A DNA stretch of 26,392 nucleotides from CAYXXZ01 sp964469165 (GTDB taxonomy: Bacteria > Pseudomonadota > Gammaproteobacteria > Pseudomonadales > Porticoccaceae): positions 1-26,392 of the forward strand of contig CAYXXZ010000040.1 in the NCBI GenBank assembly GCA_964469165.1, in the 5' to 3' direction. Made by a program: the position numbers and the translations under genes. The notes under the pieces are model-generated. The model was given only the letters and a program-made list of their open reading frames with translations. It was not told the origin of the DNA and searched no databases. How positions within the stretch are numbered: the first letter of the stretch is position 1; each line of letters starts with the position of its first letter. Positions 1 through 8,410 of the stretch are shown in pieces.

Positions 1-316
1 CCAGCTTGCTGTAGGGCAGGTCGCTGTGGTTGTCGAGGTGGACGCGCCTGGCCGCGCGCTCGATGCGGGTGACGCGGGTGTTGAGCAGCACCTCGAGATT
101 GGGTTTGTCGTAGAAGGCAGCGGGCCGGATCAGCAACTGTTCGATGGTCTTGTCGCCCGCCAGATAGGTTTTCGACAGGGGCGGGCGGTGATAGGGCAGA
201 TAGCTGTCGGCGCTGACCAGTGTGATCTGCCCCGGCCAGTGGTTGGCCAGCAGTGTCGCCACGACCTGCGCCGCCGCGTGACTGCCGCCGACGATGATGC
301 AGTGTTGATCGCTCAT
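1..316 (-). CDS. Ferredoxin reductase (FAD/NAD(P)H), N-terminal part, cut by window edge
   Basis: Only the first 105 codons are in the window; the rest lies left of position 1. The product begins MSDQHCIIVGGSHAAAQV, with the FAD-binding dinucleotide fold (GGSHAAA, residues 10-16), followed by PYHRPPLSK at about residues 41-50. That second motif is typical of putidaredoxin/rubredoxin-type reductases that feed electrons to bacterial P450s. The ATG at 316 is preceded by a GAGGA ribosome site about 7 nt away. It starts 28 bp after the stop of the CoA transferase on the same strand, so it is very likely the next gene of that operon, and it is the natural electron donor for the P450 two genes upstream. 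No ferredoxin gene is visible in the window. The family is clear, but the exact partner is inferred. Confidence 0.88.
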   Translation of the reverse strand, partial: MSDQHCIIVGGSHAAAQVVATLLANHWPGQITLVSADSYLPYHRPPLSKTYLAGDKTIEQLLIRPAAFYDKPNLEVLLNTRVTRIERAARRVHLDNHSDLPYSKL

Positions 317-344
317 GGGTGTTCCTCGACCTGTCGCCCGGCCC

Positions 345-2534
345 TCACGCCACTACCCGCTGCGCGAACAGGCCGTCGATGTCCGCGGCGCTGTAGCCCA
401 ACACCTCGAGAATCTCGCGGCTGTGCTCGCCCACTTCGGGCGCACCGCGCTGCGCCTTCACCCGCGAGCGGCCCAGTGACAGCAGCGGGCCAATGGCCGC
501 GGTGGCGCCAAACTTGGCATACGGCGCGCTGAACAAGGTGCCGCGCTCGAACAGCGCCTGATTGTCGAAAATGTCCGCATCCATTCCCTGACGGCAGGCT
601 TCCGCCCACACCCCGGCTTCTTCCAGCGTCGCCAGCAGTTCGTTACTGTTGCGCTGTGCGCAGGCAGCGCGCAGCGCGGCGGCTTCTTTTTCCGCCCAGG
701 TGCGATAGGGCGCGGCCAGTTCGGCGCCAAGGTCAAGCACGCCGGCCAGCGCGTTCGCCGCGTCCTGGCTGCGCACGGCCACCGCGATCCAACCATCGCC
801 GGTGCGGTACATGCTCTCGGCGGGGCGGAAGCCGGTTTGCTCCGCGTTTGCCAGCGCAGCGCCGGCAAAGCCCGCTTCGGCGCTGTGAATGAGTTCGGAA
901 AGCAGGAAGATACCGGCGTTCAACAGGGGGCTGACGATCTCCGCGCCGTCGCCAGTGCGGGCGCGGTTGTAGAGCGCCGCCAGCGTGGCGATGGCGCCCA
1001 GGTACCCGCCGCTGTAATCCACCATCGCGGTGCGGCTCCACAAGGGCGCATTGCCCTCGCCGCCGGCGCGGTACTCGTGGCCGCACAGCGCCTGGAGAAT
1101 GGGGTCGAACGCGCCTTTCTGGGCGGTTGGACCAGAAGCACCGTAGCCCGGCGCTTCCAGCACGATGAGGGACGGCTTGCGGGCATGTAGGGTCGCGGCA
1201 TCGATGCCGAGCTTGGCCGACACCCCCGGGCGAAAGTTGTTGGTGACGATGTCCGCGGCGTCGCACAGGCGGCGCACGATCTCGGCGCCTTCGGCTGATT
1301 TCATGTCCACGGCAAGGGATTTCTTGCCGCGGCTCGCGGAGTTGAATGGCCGCACCACACTGCGCATGGGATCGCCGTTCAGGGGCTCGACCTTGATCAC
1401 TTCCGCTCCCAGGTCGGAGAGCATGACGGAAGACACCGGGCCGGCGACGAAAGCGCCGAAATCGAGCACCGTGAGGCCGCTGAGGGGGCGCTGGTCCACG
1501 GGCGGCTGTGGTTTGTCGTCACTGCTCACGGCGCGGATGGTGAGCGGATTGCCCACGTGCCGCACGCCGGCGTCGTTGCTGCGGATGAGGCCGTTGTGCT
1601 GAACCTGCGGGTGATCCCAGCAGGCGCCCGGCGGCAGGGCGATTTCCCCCGGCAGGCCCGCCTTGGTGAAGGCGTCGAGCAGTTCGGCGCTATGCCAGTT
1701 GGCCGCGTAGGAGGCCAGCAGTTCGATATCGCCGAAGAACTTATGGGGCGGATCCGCCGGATTGGGCAGGCCCGCATCGTTGGGGTCCATGCCGGGGGCG
1801 TCGATGCCGAGAATCCGGTACAGGGTAGCCTTGGCGCCGGCGGAGCCGAGGCACACGTGGACATACAGGCCATCCTTGCATTGCAACAGGATGGGGCGCG
1901 GGTCGAGCGGCATGGAAAACTTGAACATCGGCGTGGCGTTTTCGGCCCGCGACCAGGTGGTCAGCCAGCACAGCGCGCCCTCGTAGAGAGACGTGGACAC
2001 ACCCTGACCCCGGTCGGAGAACTCGCGCTCGTAGAGGGCCGTGACAATACCGATCAGCCCCTGCATGGCGGCGCCGTACTGGGTGGGCTGGTAGGTGACG
2101 AAGTTGGGGCGGTCGCTGTAGTGCTCGTAGCAGATGCCGCTTCTCGCCTGCACGAGAATGTCCACGGCGTGGCGGCCCATACCGCCGACGCCTGCGGGAT
2201 AGCCCTGAATATCCAGCACGATCAGGCGCGGATTGGCGGCCAGCAGGGTTTCCGCGGCGGTGCGCGGCGCAAGCTCGGGATGATCCTCGCCGCCGAGAAT
2301 GCACACGTCGACCGCGGCGACGGCGGACACCAGGCTTTGCGGCTCGTTCTGCTCGTGGCCGCGCAGGGCCTCGTAGGCGGGATAGATGCTGTTGAAGGGA
2401 TCGCTCTGCAATGGCGCGAGCCGCACCACGCGCGCACCCAGCTCCCCCAGAAACTTGCTGATCAGCGCGGGCGCAAGGCCCGCACCTTGGTTTACCACAT
2501 TCACACCCGCCAGCGGCGAACTAGCTACCGACAT
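345..2534 (-). CDS. Tandem (fused) CaiB/BaiF-family CoA transferase, 729 aa
   Basis: The protein is twice the usual family size of about 400 aa and consists of two CaiB/BaiF domains, roughly residues 8-345 and 350-729. The C-terminal half is canonical: LSGLTVLDFGAFVAGP at its start, LGAEVIKVEP, TNNFRPG, and Asp506 in MVDYSGGYLGA at the position of the family's catalytic aspartate. The N-terminal half keeps the fold motifs (LGELGARVVRLAP, TALYERE) but has Gln152 where the Asp should be, so it is probably non-catalytic. Family members move CoA between carboxylic acids or racemise/epimerise acyl-CoAs. The ATG at 2534 has GAGGT about 6 nt upstream. It lies between the P450 (118 bp upstream) and the ferredoxin reductase (28 bp downstream) in a catabolic operon. 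The substrate is unknown; activation of a P450-oxidised acid is an inference. Confidence 0.85.
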   Translation of the reverse strand: MSVASSPLAGVNVVNQGAGLAPALISKFLGELGARVVRLAPLQSDPFNSIYPAYEALRGHEQNEPQSLVSAVAAVDVCILGGEDHPELAPRTAAETLLAANPRLIVLDIQGYPAGVGGMGRHAVDILVQARSGICYEHYSDRPNFVTYQPTQYGAAMQGLIGIVTALYEREFSDRGQGVSTSLYEGALCWLTTWSRAENATPMFKFSMPLDPRPILLQCKDGLYVHVCLGSAGAKATLYRILGIDAPGMDPNDAGLPNPADPPHKFFGDIELLASYAANWHSAELLDAFTKAGLPGEIALPPGACWDHPQVQHNGLIRSNDAGVRHVGNPLTIRAVSSDDKPQPPVDQRPLSGLTVLDFGAFVAGPVSSVMLSDLGAEVIKVEPLNGDPMRSVVRPFNSASRGKKSLAVDMKSAEGAEIVRRLCDAADIVTNNFRPGVSAKLGIDAATLHARKPSLIVLEAPGYGASGPTAQKGAFDPILQALCGHEYRAGGEGNAPLWSRTAMVDYSGGYLGAIATLAALYNRARTGDGAEIVSPLLNAGIFLLSELIHSAEAGFAGAALANAEQTGFRPAESMYRTGDGWIAVAVRSQDAANALAGVLDLGAELAAPYRTWAEKEAAALRAACAQRNSNELLATLEEAGVWAEACRQGMDADIFDNQALFERGTLFSAPYAKFGATAAIGPLLSLGRSRVKAQRGAPEVGEHSREILEVLGYSAADIDGLFAQRVVA

Positions 2535-2652
2535 CTCTTACCTCATTTGTTTTCGTTAGGATTTTCTGAACGCGCATTCGCGATCCGGCGCGACGTTGTC
2601 TGAATTGTACGTTACAGGTTTCACATGCAACTCAGACACAAACATCTCGAAC

Positions 2653-3957
2653 TCAGGCCGGGGGCAGCTTGAGCGGCAGATAGCTCAGTCCGCGCGCCAG
2701 ATAGCTGGTCATGAACAGTGGCGTCTCGCCTTCCGCCAGGCGAATATCGGAGAACCGTCTCAGCATGGTTTCAACCGCGAGATTCGCCTCTTTGCGTGCC
2801 AGCGGCGCACCGATGCAGAAATGGCGCCCGTAACCGAAGCTGATGTGGCTCGGCCGCGGGTTGTCGTCGGCGGTGAAGTCGATGTCGCTGTGTGCCGCCG
2901 GATCGCGGCCCGCGGCGCCATAGGACAGCATCACCTGGGACCCGGCGGGGATGGGCACGCCGCCGATGGTGGTGTCGCGCACGCAGTATTGGAAGAAGGA
3001 GTTGGACGGCGCCTCGAGACGAATCATCTCCTCGACGAAGTTGGGAATCTTTTCCGGGCGCTGGCGCAGCACGTCCGCCACCTCGGGCTTTCTCGCCAGG
3101 TAATGCAGGCAGCTGCTGAGCAGGGCGCCGGTGCTTTCGTTGCCGGCCACCAGCAACTGGCCGAGCATGGCCTGCATCTCTTCCAGGGACAGGGGCTCCT
3201 CGCCCTCCGCCTCGTGGGCGAAGATGATGTCGGTGATCAGATCTTCCCTCGGATTGGCGCGGCGCTTCTCGACCTGCTCGGCAAAGTAGGTGAACAGGTC
3301 GACCTGGCCGTGGAGCGCTTCATCGAGCTGCTCGGGCGTGGTTTTGCCGCTGCTCGCCGCGAAGAAGAAGTCATCGGACCACTTGCGGAACTGGCGGTAC
3401 TGCGAGCGATCCACCCCCATCATGGTGGCGATCACGCTGACCGGCAGAGGAATGGCGAATTGCTTGATGAAATCCACCTTGCCGCTGGTATCGAAGGCGT
3501 CGATCAGTTCGTCCGCCAACTCCTGGATGCGCGGTGCCAACTGGGCGATGCGCTTGGGCGTGAAGGCCGCCTGGGCGATCTTGCGCTGGCGCGTGTGGGC
3601 GGGGGGATCGCAACTGGCCAGCATCGGAATGCGGCGCGGGCGCAGCGACGCCATCAACTCGCTCATTTCCGAATTTTCCGCCATCAGGCCCTTGATGGCC
3701 TGCGATTCCTTGCGCATGGCGACGAGCCCGAAGGGCGCCTTGTAGGAGAAGTCATCCTTCTTGTTCAGCACTTCGAAGACATCGGCTTCGCGGCCCACGA
3801 TATAGGCTTCCACCACCGGCGAGTAGTACAGCCCTTCGTGCTCGCGGATGGCCTCGAAATGGTTGTAGGGACAGCGCCGGACTTCCTGGCCGCCCGTGAA
3901 CAGCTCGTCGATATCCAGTGTGTTCGCGGTCGGACGTGCATTTGCTGTATCAGACAT
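2653..3957 (-). CDS. Cytochrome P450, 434 aa
   Basis: This is a soluble bacterial class I P450 with no membrane anchor. Counted from the upstream in-frame ATG (3963), it has the I-helix oxygen-activation motif AGNEST (273-278), with Glu replacing the usual Asp. It also has the ExxR pair Glu312/Arg315 in EEMIR and the heme loop FGYGRHFCIGAPLAR with ligand Cys383. Two in-frame ATGs lie 6 nt apart at 3963 and 3957. GAGG sits only about 2 nt before the first and about 8 nt before the second, so 3957 is chosen. The start region lies 9-15 bp after the racemase stop, which indicates translational coupling in one operon. With a racemase, CoA transferase and ferredoxin reductase around it, hydroxylation of a terminal methyl of a branched chain (as CYP124/125-type enzymes do) is plausible but unproven. 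Confidence 0.93.
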   Translation of the reverse strand: MSDTANARPTANTLDIDELFTGGQEVRRCPYNHFEAIREHEGLYYSPVVEAYIVGREADVFEVLNKKDDFSYKAPFGLVAMRKESQAIKGLMAENSEMSELMASLRPRRIPMLASCDPPAHTRQRKIAQAAFTPKRIAQLAPRIQELADELIDAFDTSGKVDFIKQFAIPLPVSVIATMMGVDRSQYRQFRKWSDDFFFAASSGKTTPEQLDEALHGQVDLFTYFAEQVEKRRANPREDLITDIIFAHEAEGEEPLSLEEMQAMLGQLLVAGNESTGALLSSCLHYLARKPEVADVLRQRPEKIPNFVEEMIRLEAPSNSFFQYCVRDTTIGGVPIPAGSQVMLSYGAAGRDPAAHSDIDFTADDNPRPSHISFGYGRHFCIGAPLARKEANLAVETMLRRFSDIRLAEGETPLFMTSYLARGLSYLPLKLPPA

Positions 3958-3972
3958 TGTCATTACCTCTTG

Positions 3973-5139
3973 TCAGTTCTCGCCCTTGGGCGCGGAGACC
4001 ACTGCGCGGCTCTCCAGCAGTTGATCGATTTCCGCCTCATCGAAACCCCAGTCGCGCAGGATGTCGGCGGAGTGCTCACCGGGGGAAGGCGGCGGCAGGC
4101 CGAGTTCGCCGGGCGTGCGGCTGAAGCGGGGTGCAGGCGCCACTTGCAGGAAGCCGTCGCGCTCGACAAATACACCGCGCTCGGCGTTGTGGGGGTGATC
4201 CGCCACTTCATCAAGAGCGAGTATCGGACTCACGCAGGCATCCAGGCCGTCGAACACCGCCACCCATTCATCGCGGGTCTTGCTGAGAAAGATGTCGGCA
4301 AGATCTTTCTTGAGCGCGTCCCAGTTGCCGGCATTCATCTGTTTCTGCCACTTTTCGTCGTTCAGGCCCGCGCCTTCGCAAAGGGCCTTGTAGAACTGCG
4401 GCTCGATGGCGCCGACCGCCATGTGGCCGCCGTCCGCCGTTTCGTAGACCTCATAGAAATAGGAGCCGGTATCCACCACGTTGGTACCGCGCTGATCCTG
4501 CCACCAGCCGCTGGCGCGCATGGTGAGCACGCCCATGATCTGCAGGGCGGCGCCTTCCAGCATCGCGGTGTCCACCACCTGGCCCTTGCCGGAAGTGCGT
4601 GCCTCGGTGAGGCCGCAGAGCAGACCGAAGGCCAGGAACAGCCCGCCGCCGCCCATGTCGCCCACCAGATTGAGGGGAAACACCGGACGATCTTCCTTGC
4701 GGCCGATCAGGCCGAGGGCGCCGGACAGGGCGATGTAGTTGATGTCGTGGCCAGCCTTCTGGCTGAGTGGACCGCTCTGGCCCCAGCCGGTCATGCGGCC
4801 GTACACCAGGCGCGGGTTGCGCGCGAGACACACGTCAGGCCCCAGGCCCAGGCGCTCCATGACGCCGGGGCGGAAGCCTTCCAGGAGCAGGTCGGCACCC
4901 TCGATCAGGCGCAGCGCGGCTTCGACGGCGGCGGGCTGCTTGAGGTCCATGCTGATGGAACGGCGCCCGCGGTTGAGCAGATCCTTCTTGGCATCGATGC
5001 CAAGGCCGGCTGACATTTTCCCCGGCGGATCGATGCGGATCACCTCCGCGCCCATGTCGGCGAGCAGCATGGCGCCGAACGGCGCGGGCCCGATACCTGC
5101 GATCTCGACAACTTTCACGCCTTTCAATGGCCCTTGCAT
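3973..5139 (-). CDS. Alpha-methylacyl-CoA racemase (CaiB/BaiF superfamily), 388 aa
   Basis: This enzyme epimerises 2-methyl-branched acyl-CoAs (R/S at the alpha carbon), a step needed before beta-oxidation of branched or sterol side chains. It is recognised by VEIAGIGPAPFGAMLLADMGAEVIR at the N terminus and GHDINYIALSGALGLIGR in the middle. The residues important in mycobacterial MCR (Arg52, Arg91, His126, Asp156, Glu241) are all present here, shifted by exactly five: Arg57, Arg96, His131, Asp161 and Glu246. The length is normal for bacterial MCR/AMACR. The ATG at 5139 has AAGGAG about 9 nt upstream. It lies directly before the P450, and its stop region carries the P450 ribosome site. The racemase call is firmer than for most CaiB homologues because the whole active-site set is conserved. 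Confidence 0.9.
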   Translation of the reverse strand: MQGPLKGVKVVEIAGIGPAPFGAMLLADMGAEVIRIDPPGKMSAGLGIDAKKDLLNRGRRSISMDLKQPAAVEAALRLIEGADLLLEGFRPGVMERLGLGPDVCLARNPRLVYGRMTGWGQSGPLSQKAGHDINYIALSGALGLIGRKEDRPVFPLNLVGDMGGGGLFLAFGLLCGLTEARTSGKGQVVDTAMLEGAALQIMGVLTMRASGWWQDQRGTNVVDTGSYFYEVYETADGGHMAVGAIEPQFYKALCEGAGLNDEKWQKQMNAGNWDALKKDLADIFLSKTRDEWVAVFDGLDACVSPILALDEVADHPHNAERGVFVERDGFLQVAPAPRFSRTPGELGLPPPSPGEHSADILRDWGFDEAEIDQLLESRAVVSAPKGEN

Positions 5140-5186
5140 AACGCTGCACTCCTTGGTTGTTCGTTCAGTATTTCGTGTCTTGCCTG

Positions 5187-5282
5187 AGTTTCACGTTGCA
5201 CGCCAAAAGCCCAGGTCGCTGCTTCAGCCACCGCTGTCTGCCTGGCACCCACGTGAAACGTGTAACCTGTAACGTGAAACTC
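5187..5282. repeat. Inverted repeat with 12-bp arms between racemase and hydratase genes
   Basis: GAGTTTCACGTT at 5187-5198 is perfectly complementary to AACGTGAAACTC at 5271-5282, leaving a 72-nt loop. The right arm overlaps the stop codon of the hydratase gene. The right side is a run of related GTGAAAC/GTAACGT words. One of them (aacctgtaacgt, 5264-5275) recurs in the opposite sense at 2609-2620, upstream of the CoA transferase. It may be an intergenic repeat or a processing/termination structure; there is no T-run. Confidence 0.45.
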
Positions 5283-6030
5283 AAATTCTTTTAAAGATGG
5301 GGTCGCGCTTTTCCTTGAACGCCACCATCGCTTCCTTGTGATCCTGCGTCTTGATCAGCGCCTTGAGCTCCTTGTCGAACCAGGCGTCATTTTCCTTGCG
5401 CGGCAGGTCCATGCGGCTCACCATGCGCTTGGTGGCCTCCACCGACAGGGGCGCGCGGCTGGCGATGCGCCGCGCCAGTTGCATGGCCGCATCGAGCAGT
5501 TCTTCCGGCTCGTGAACACTGGTTACGAAACCGTATTGGAGCGCGACGTCGGCACCGACACGCTCGCCGGTGTAAAGCAGGCGCTTGGCATAGGCCTCGC
5601 CAATGATCTTGGGCAGACGATAGGTGCCGCCGAGCAGGCCCAGATTGACGCCCGCACAGGCAATGCTCGCGTTCGTCGACGCCAGGCGCAGGTCGCAGCA
5701 CATGGCCAGCTCCATGCCGCCGCCGATGCAGAAGCCGTTGATCGCGGCGATCACCGGAATGCGGGTGGCCTCGATGCGATCGACCAGCTTGGTGAACAGA
5801 TCCTGATCTTCGCCGGTATCGCCGAGGGTTTTCAGGTCTTCACCACTGCAGAAGGATCTGCCGGTGCCGATGATCACCATGCAGCGCAGGCTGTCATCCG
5901 TCTCGATCTTGTCGAGCACGTCGAGAAACGCCTGCACCATGGGCATATCCAGGGCATTGATCGGTGGCTTGTCGATTTCCAGGCGCACGATGCCCTGATC
6001 TTCGTAAATAATTTTCAGATGTTCGCTCAT
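5281..6030 (-). CDS. Enoyl-CoA hydratase/isomerase (crotonase) family protein, 249 aa
   Basis: Crotonase fold: the first oxyanion-hole segment is GRSFCSGEDL (residues 57-66) and the second is INGFCIGGGMELAMCCDLRLAS (98-118). Of the two acid residues of classical enoyl-CoA hydratase (Glu144 and Glu164 in the rat enzyme), the first is kept as Glu107. The position of the second, 20 residues later, is Gly127. Water addition by the standard two-Glu mechanism is therefore doubtful, and isomerase, hydrolase or other crotonase chemistry is possible. I chose the ATG at 6030 because the protein from MSEHLKIIYED has normal family length, and the 25-residue upstream extension would run into the 31-bp inverted repeat. 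The ribosome site is weak. It is the first gene of the run leading into racemase, P450 and CoA transferase, after a 141-bp gap. Confidence 0.85.
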   Translation of the reverse strand: MSEHLKIIYEDQGIVRLEIDKPPINALDMPMVQAFLDVLDKIETDDSLRCMVIIGTGRSFCSGEDLKTLGDTGEDQDLFTKLVDRIEATRIPVIAAINGFCIGGGMELAMCCDLRLASTNASIACAGVNLGLLGGTYRLPKIIGEAYAKRLLYTGERVGADVALQYGFVTSVHEPEELLDAAMQLARRIASRAPLSVEATKRMVSRMDLPRKENDAWFDKELKALIKTQDHKEAMVAFKEKRDPIFKRI

Positions 6031-6073
6031 GGCAGACTCATTGTTGAAAAATGGATTGCTGTGTTGCCAGTTT

Positions 6074-6161
6074 CGTAGGTTGGGCTGAGGAACGACGCCC
6101 AACATCTGTGAAGCGTCTCTGCGTCGAGCCTGTTGGGCGTCGTTCCTCAGCCCAACCTACG
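6074..6161. repeat. Perfect 31-bp inverted repeat (REP/MITE-like)
   Basis: The left arm, 6074-6104 (begins CGTAGGTTGGGCTGAGG), is the exact reverse complement of the right arm, 6131-6161, separated by 26 nt. Words of the CGTAGGTTGGG...CCCAACA type are familiar intergenic repeats in proteobacteria. It sits between the TBDR and the hydratase gene and would form a very strong hairpin in transcripts of either strand, so it may limit read-through from the receptor gene. Confidence 0.85.
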
Positions 6162-6167
6162 CAGGGC

Positions 6168-6204
6168 GGCAGGGTGCATGTCCCGCCGGATCATGCACCC
6201 TGCC
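6168..6204 (-). terminator. Hairpin downstream of the TonB-dependent receptor gene
   Basis: GGCAGGGTGCATG at 6168-6180 pairs perfectly with CATGCACCCTGCC at 6192-6204 (13-bp stem, 11-nt loop), beginning 26 nt after the receptor stop codon in the direction of transcription. There is no U-tract on the minus strand, so it is not a classical intrinsic terminator. It may act together with the larger repeat next to it, or simply protect the mRNA 3' end. Confidence 0.4.
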
Positions 6205-6229
6205 TGCTGTCGTTGCTGTCAATCCACCG

Positions 6230-8410
6230 TCAGAACTTCACTCCCACGCCGACTTCCCAGATGCGCGGCGCCGCATAGGAGATCAGGTCGCCGCCGGTGG
6301 CGGACTGGGCGTAGTCCACATAGCGCTCGTCGGTGAGATTGTTGCCCTTCAGCCAGACCTCGTACTTGTCGCCGGCACCGCCGAACACGTAATTGATGCG
6401 GGCGTTGATCACCTGGTAGGACTCCTGAACGATGCGGTTGTCCGCCTCCCAGAAGAAACCGTCGTTGTAGTAGTAGTTGAGGCTGGCGCCGTAGGTTCCC
6501 TCGCCCATGGGCACGGAGTAATCGATACCCAGGTTGAACGTGTAATCCGGCGTCTGGATCATCGTCTTGCCCGACAGGTCGGCGGGGATGGCGGAGTTGC
6601 CACCGTTCGGCGCCGGGTTGGGCCGCATCTCGATACCTTCCGGGAACTTCTTGTACTCGGAATCCAGGATCGACAGCCCCGCTCTCAGGTCCAGGGTGCC
6701 GTCGCCCACTTCCATGAAGTAGAGCGCCTCGGCGTCGAAGCCGATGATTTCCGCATCGGCGGCGTTGATCGCCGTGGTGGTGCCCTGCATATTGATGAAG
6801 GCCTGCACGTCCTGGTAGTCGTAATAGAAGAGCGAGGCACTGGTGCGCAGGCGGTTGTCGAGAAACTCGCTCTTGATGCCGATTTCATAGGCATCGAGAT
6901 ACTCGGGCCGCACCGGCGCATGGGTGATGGCCGAGGGGTTGTAGGCACCGCTCTTGAAGCCGCGACTGTAGCTTGCGAATACCATGTGGTCGTCGTTCAG
7001 CTTATGGTCGATGGCCAGGCGCCAGGTGGGGTCTTCACTCTTGAAGCTGTTCTGGGCAGTCACCAGCACGATATCCGCGCCCATGGGGTGGCCGACCGCG
7101 GTGACGACTTTACCGTCCTGCTCTTTATCATCGACGGTGTAGCGCAAGCCAAGTGTCAGATTGGTGTTGGGTGACAGTGCGTAGGTACCCTCCGCGAATG
7201 CCGCGTAGGAACGGGTATCCTGCAAGCCCCAGGAATCAACGTTTTGGGTCAGGAAAGAATCTGAACGCAATACCAGCGGATCGTAGCCGGTCTCGATATC
7301 CATTGCGATCACGCCGGCCGTCCAGTGCAGGTCACCAATTTCGCCCACCAGCAGAAATTCTTGCTGAAGCGACAAGGTTTCTTCCTGGGTAATGGCGTTC
7401 ACTGCTTGCAAGGTGGAGACGTCGGTGTCGAACTGGCGTCCCATGCGGAAATCCCGATAGGCCGTCAATGACGAGAAGGTAACATTGTCGAACTGATGGG
7501 TGTACTTCACGCTCACACCCCAGTGGTCGTCCGTGCGCGTGTCTCCGTCCCAGTTTTGTACGGTGTCGAAGCCGCCAGTGGTGGTGTTGCCGTCCAGCAG
7601 CCTGCTGCCCGGATAGACGGTGCGGGCGCGACCCATGTCGCCATCCTTGCGAGTCCAGTCCGCGCTGATATCCAGCTCACTCGCATCGCTGATGTTCCAC
7701 ACCATCCGGGTGCGCATCCCGAATTCTTCGTGGATGTAAACATCCTTGCCGGTGGTGAGGTTTTTGCCGTAACCATCTTCCTGGGTATTGCTGTGAATCG
7801 AGAAGTTGGCGGCCAAGTTCTCGGTGCCACCGCTGACATGGGCTTTTGCGGCAAGGGTGCCGTAGCGACCATAGCCCACGGATGCCGAGCCTTCGAACTC
7901 GTCCGTCGGCTTTTTGGTGATGACGTGAATGAGGCCGCCGGTGGCGTTGCGGCCAAACAGGGTGCCCTGCGGCCCCTTGAGAACCTCGACCCGTTCGATG
8001 TTCTGCAGGTTGAAGACGTTGGACGACACACTGGGGTAGTAGACGCCATCGACATACATGGCGATGGACGCCTCGGAGCCCGGCGCTGTGTTGGGCGTGG
8101 AAACACCGCGGATACTCGCCAGGCTGGCGCCGGCGCGCTGGGTGAAGTTGAGCCCCGGCGTGCTCATGCGCAGATCCATGGCATTGGAAATACCAAGCTT
8201 TTCCAGAGAACCCGCATCCAGCGCAGAGATGGCGATAGGCACGTCCTGGAGCGACTGCTCGCGCCGCTGTGCGACAACGATGATTTCTTCCAGGCCGCCG
8301 CGCGCTCCGCTCTGCGCAAAGGAAACTTCTGAAACCATTCCCCCCAGCGCCACCACCGTGGCCAGCGCCAGCGTGTTTACATGAGCAACTGCATTTTTTT
8401 GTTGTGTCAC
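6230..8410 (-). CDS. TonB-dependent outer-membrane receptor, 726 aa
   Basis: This is an outer-membrane beta-barrel importer driven by TonB/ExbBD. A signal peptide (hydrophobic LALATVVALGGMV, likely cleavage near SFA/QS at residues 32-33) precedes a TonB-box-like LEEIIVVAQRR (40-50). The plug domain contains VPIAIS, SIRGVS, VDGVYY and IERVEVLKGPQGTLFGRNATGG (138-159). The rest is barrel, ending in aromatic Phe in WEVGVGVKF as expected for BAM recognition. The start is GTG at 8410: GAGGAG lies 8 nt before it, the nearby ATG is out of frame and meets TGA at once, and no in-frame ATG precedes the signal sequence. It belongs to the class often linked to uptake of hydrophobic compounds in proteobacteria. 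It lies upstream of the racemase/P450 operon and resembles the second receptor at the right end. The ligand is unknown. Confidence 0.95.
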   Translation of the reverse strand: MTQQKNAVAHVNTLALATVVALGGMVSEVSFAQSGARGGLEEIIVVAQRREQSLQDVPIAISALDAGSLEKLGISNAMDLRMSTPGLNFTQRAGASLASIRGVSTPNTAPGSEASIAMYVDGVYYPSVSSNVFNLQNIERVEVLKGPQGTLFGRNATGGLIHVITKKPTDEFEGSASVGYGRYGTLAAKAHVSGGTENLAANFSIHSNTQEDGYGKNLTTGKDVYIHEEFGMRTRMVWNISDASELDISADWTRKDGDMGRARTVYPGSRLLDGNTTTGGFDTVQNWDGDTRTDDHWGVSVKYTHQFDNVTFSSLTAYRDFRMGRQFDTDVSTLQAVNAITQEETLSLQQEFLLVGEIGDLHWTAGVIAMDIETGYDPLVLRSDSFLTQNVDSWGLQDTRSYAAFAEGTYALSPNTNLTLGLRYTVDDKEQDGKVVTAVGHPMGADIVLVTAQNSFKSEDPTWRLAIDHKLNDDHMVFASYSRGFKSGAYNPSAITHAPVRPEYLDAYEIGIKSEFLDNRLRTSASLFYYDYQDVQAFINMQGTTTAINAADAEIIGFDAEALYFMEVGDGTLDLRAGLSILDSEYKKFPEGIEMRPNPAPNGGNSAIPADLSGKTMIQTPDYTFNLGIDYSVPMGEGTYGASLNYYYNDGFFWEADNRIVQESYQVINARINYVFGGAGDKYEVWLKGNNLTDERYVDYAQSATGGDLISYAAPRIWEVGVGVKF

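Noticed and set aside
1557..2603. 348-codon plus-strand frame
   Set aside because: Antisense shadow of the double CaiB gene, with no recognisable motif.
2596..5013. 805-codon open frame on the plus strand
   Set aside because: It runs antisense to the P450 and racemase genes, whose catalytic motifs are intact. The composition is the Ala/Gly/His-rich shadow expected opposite GC-rich coding DNA, and it has no domain.
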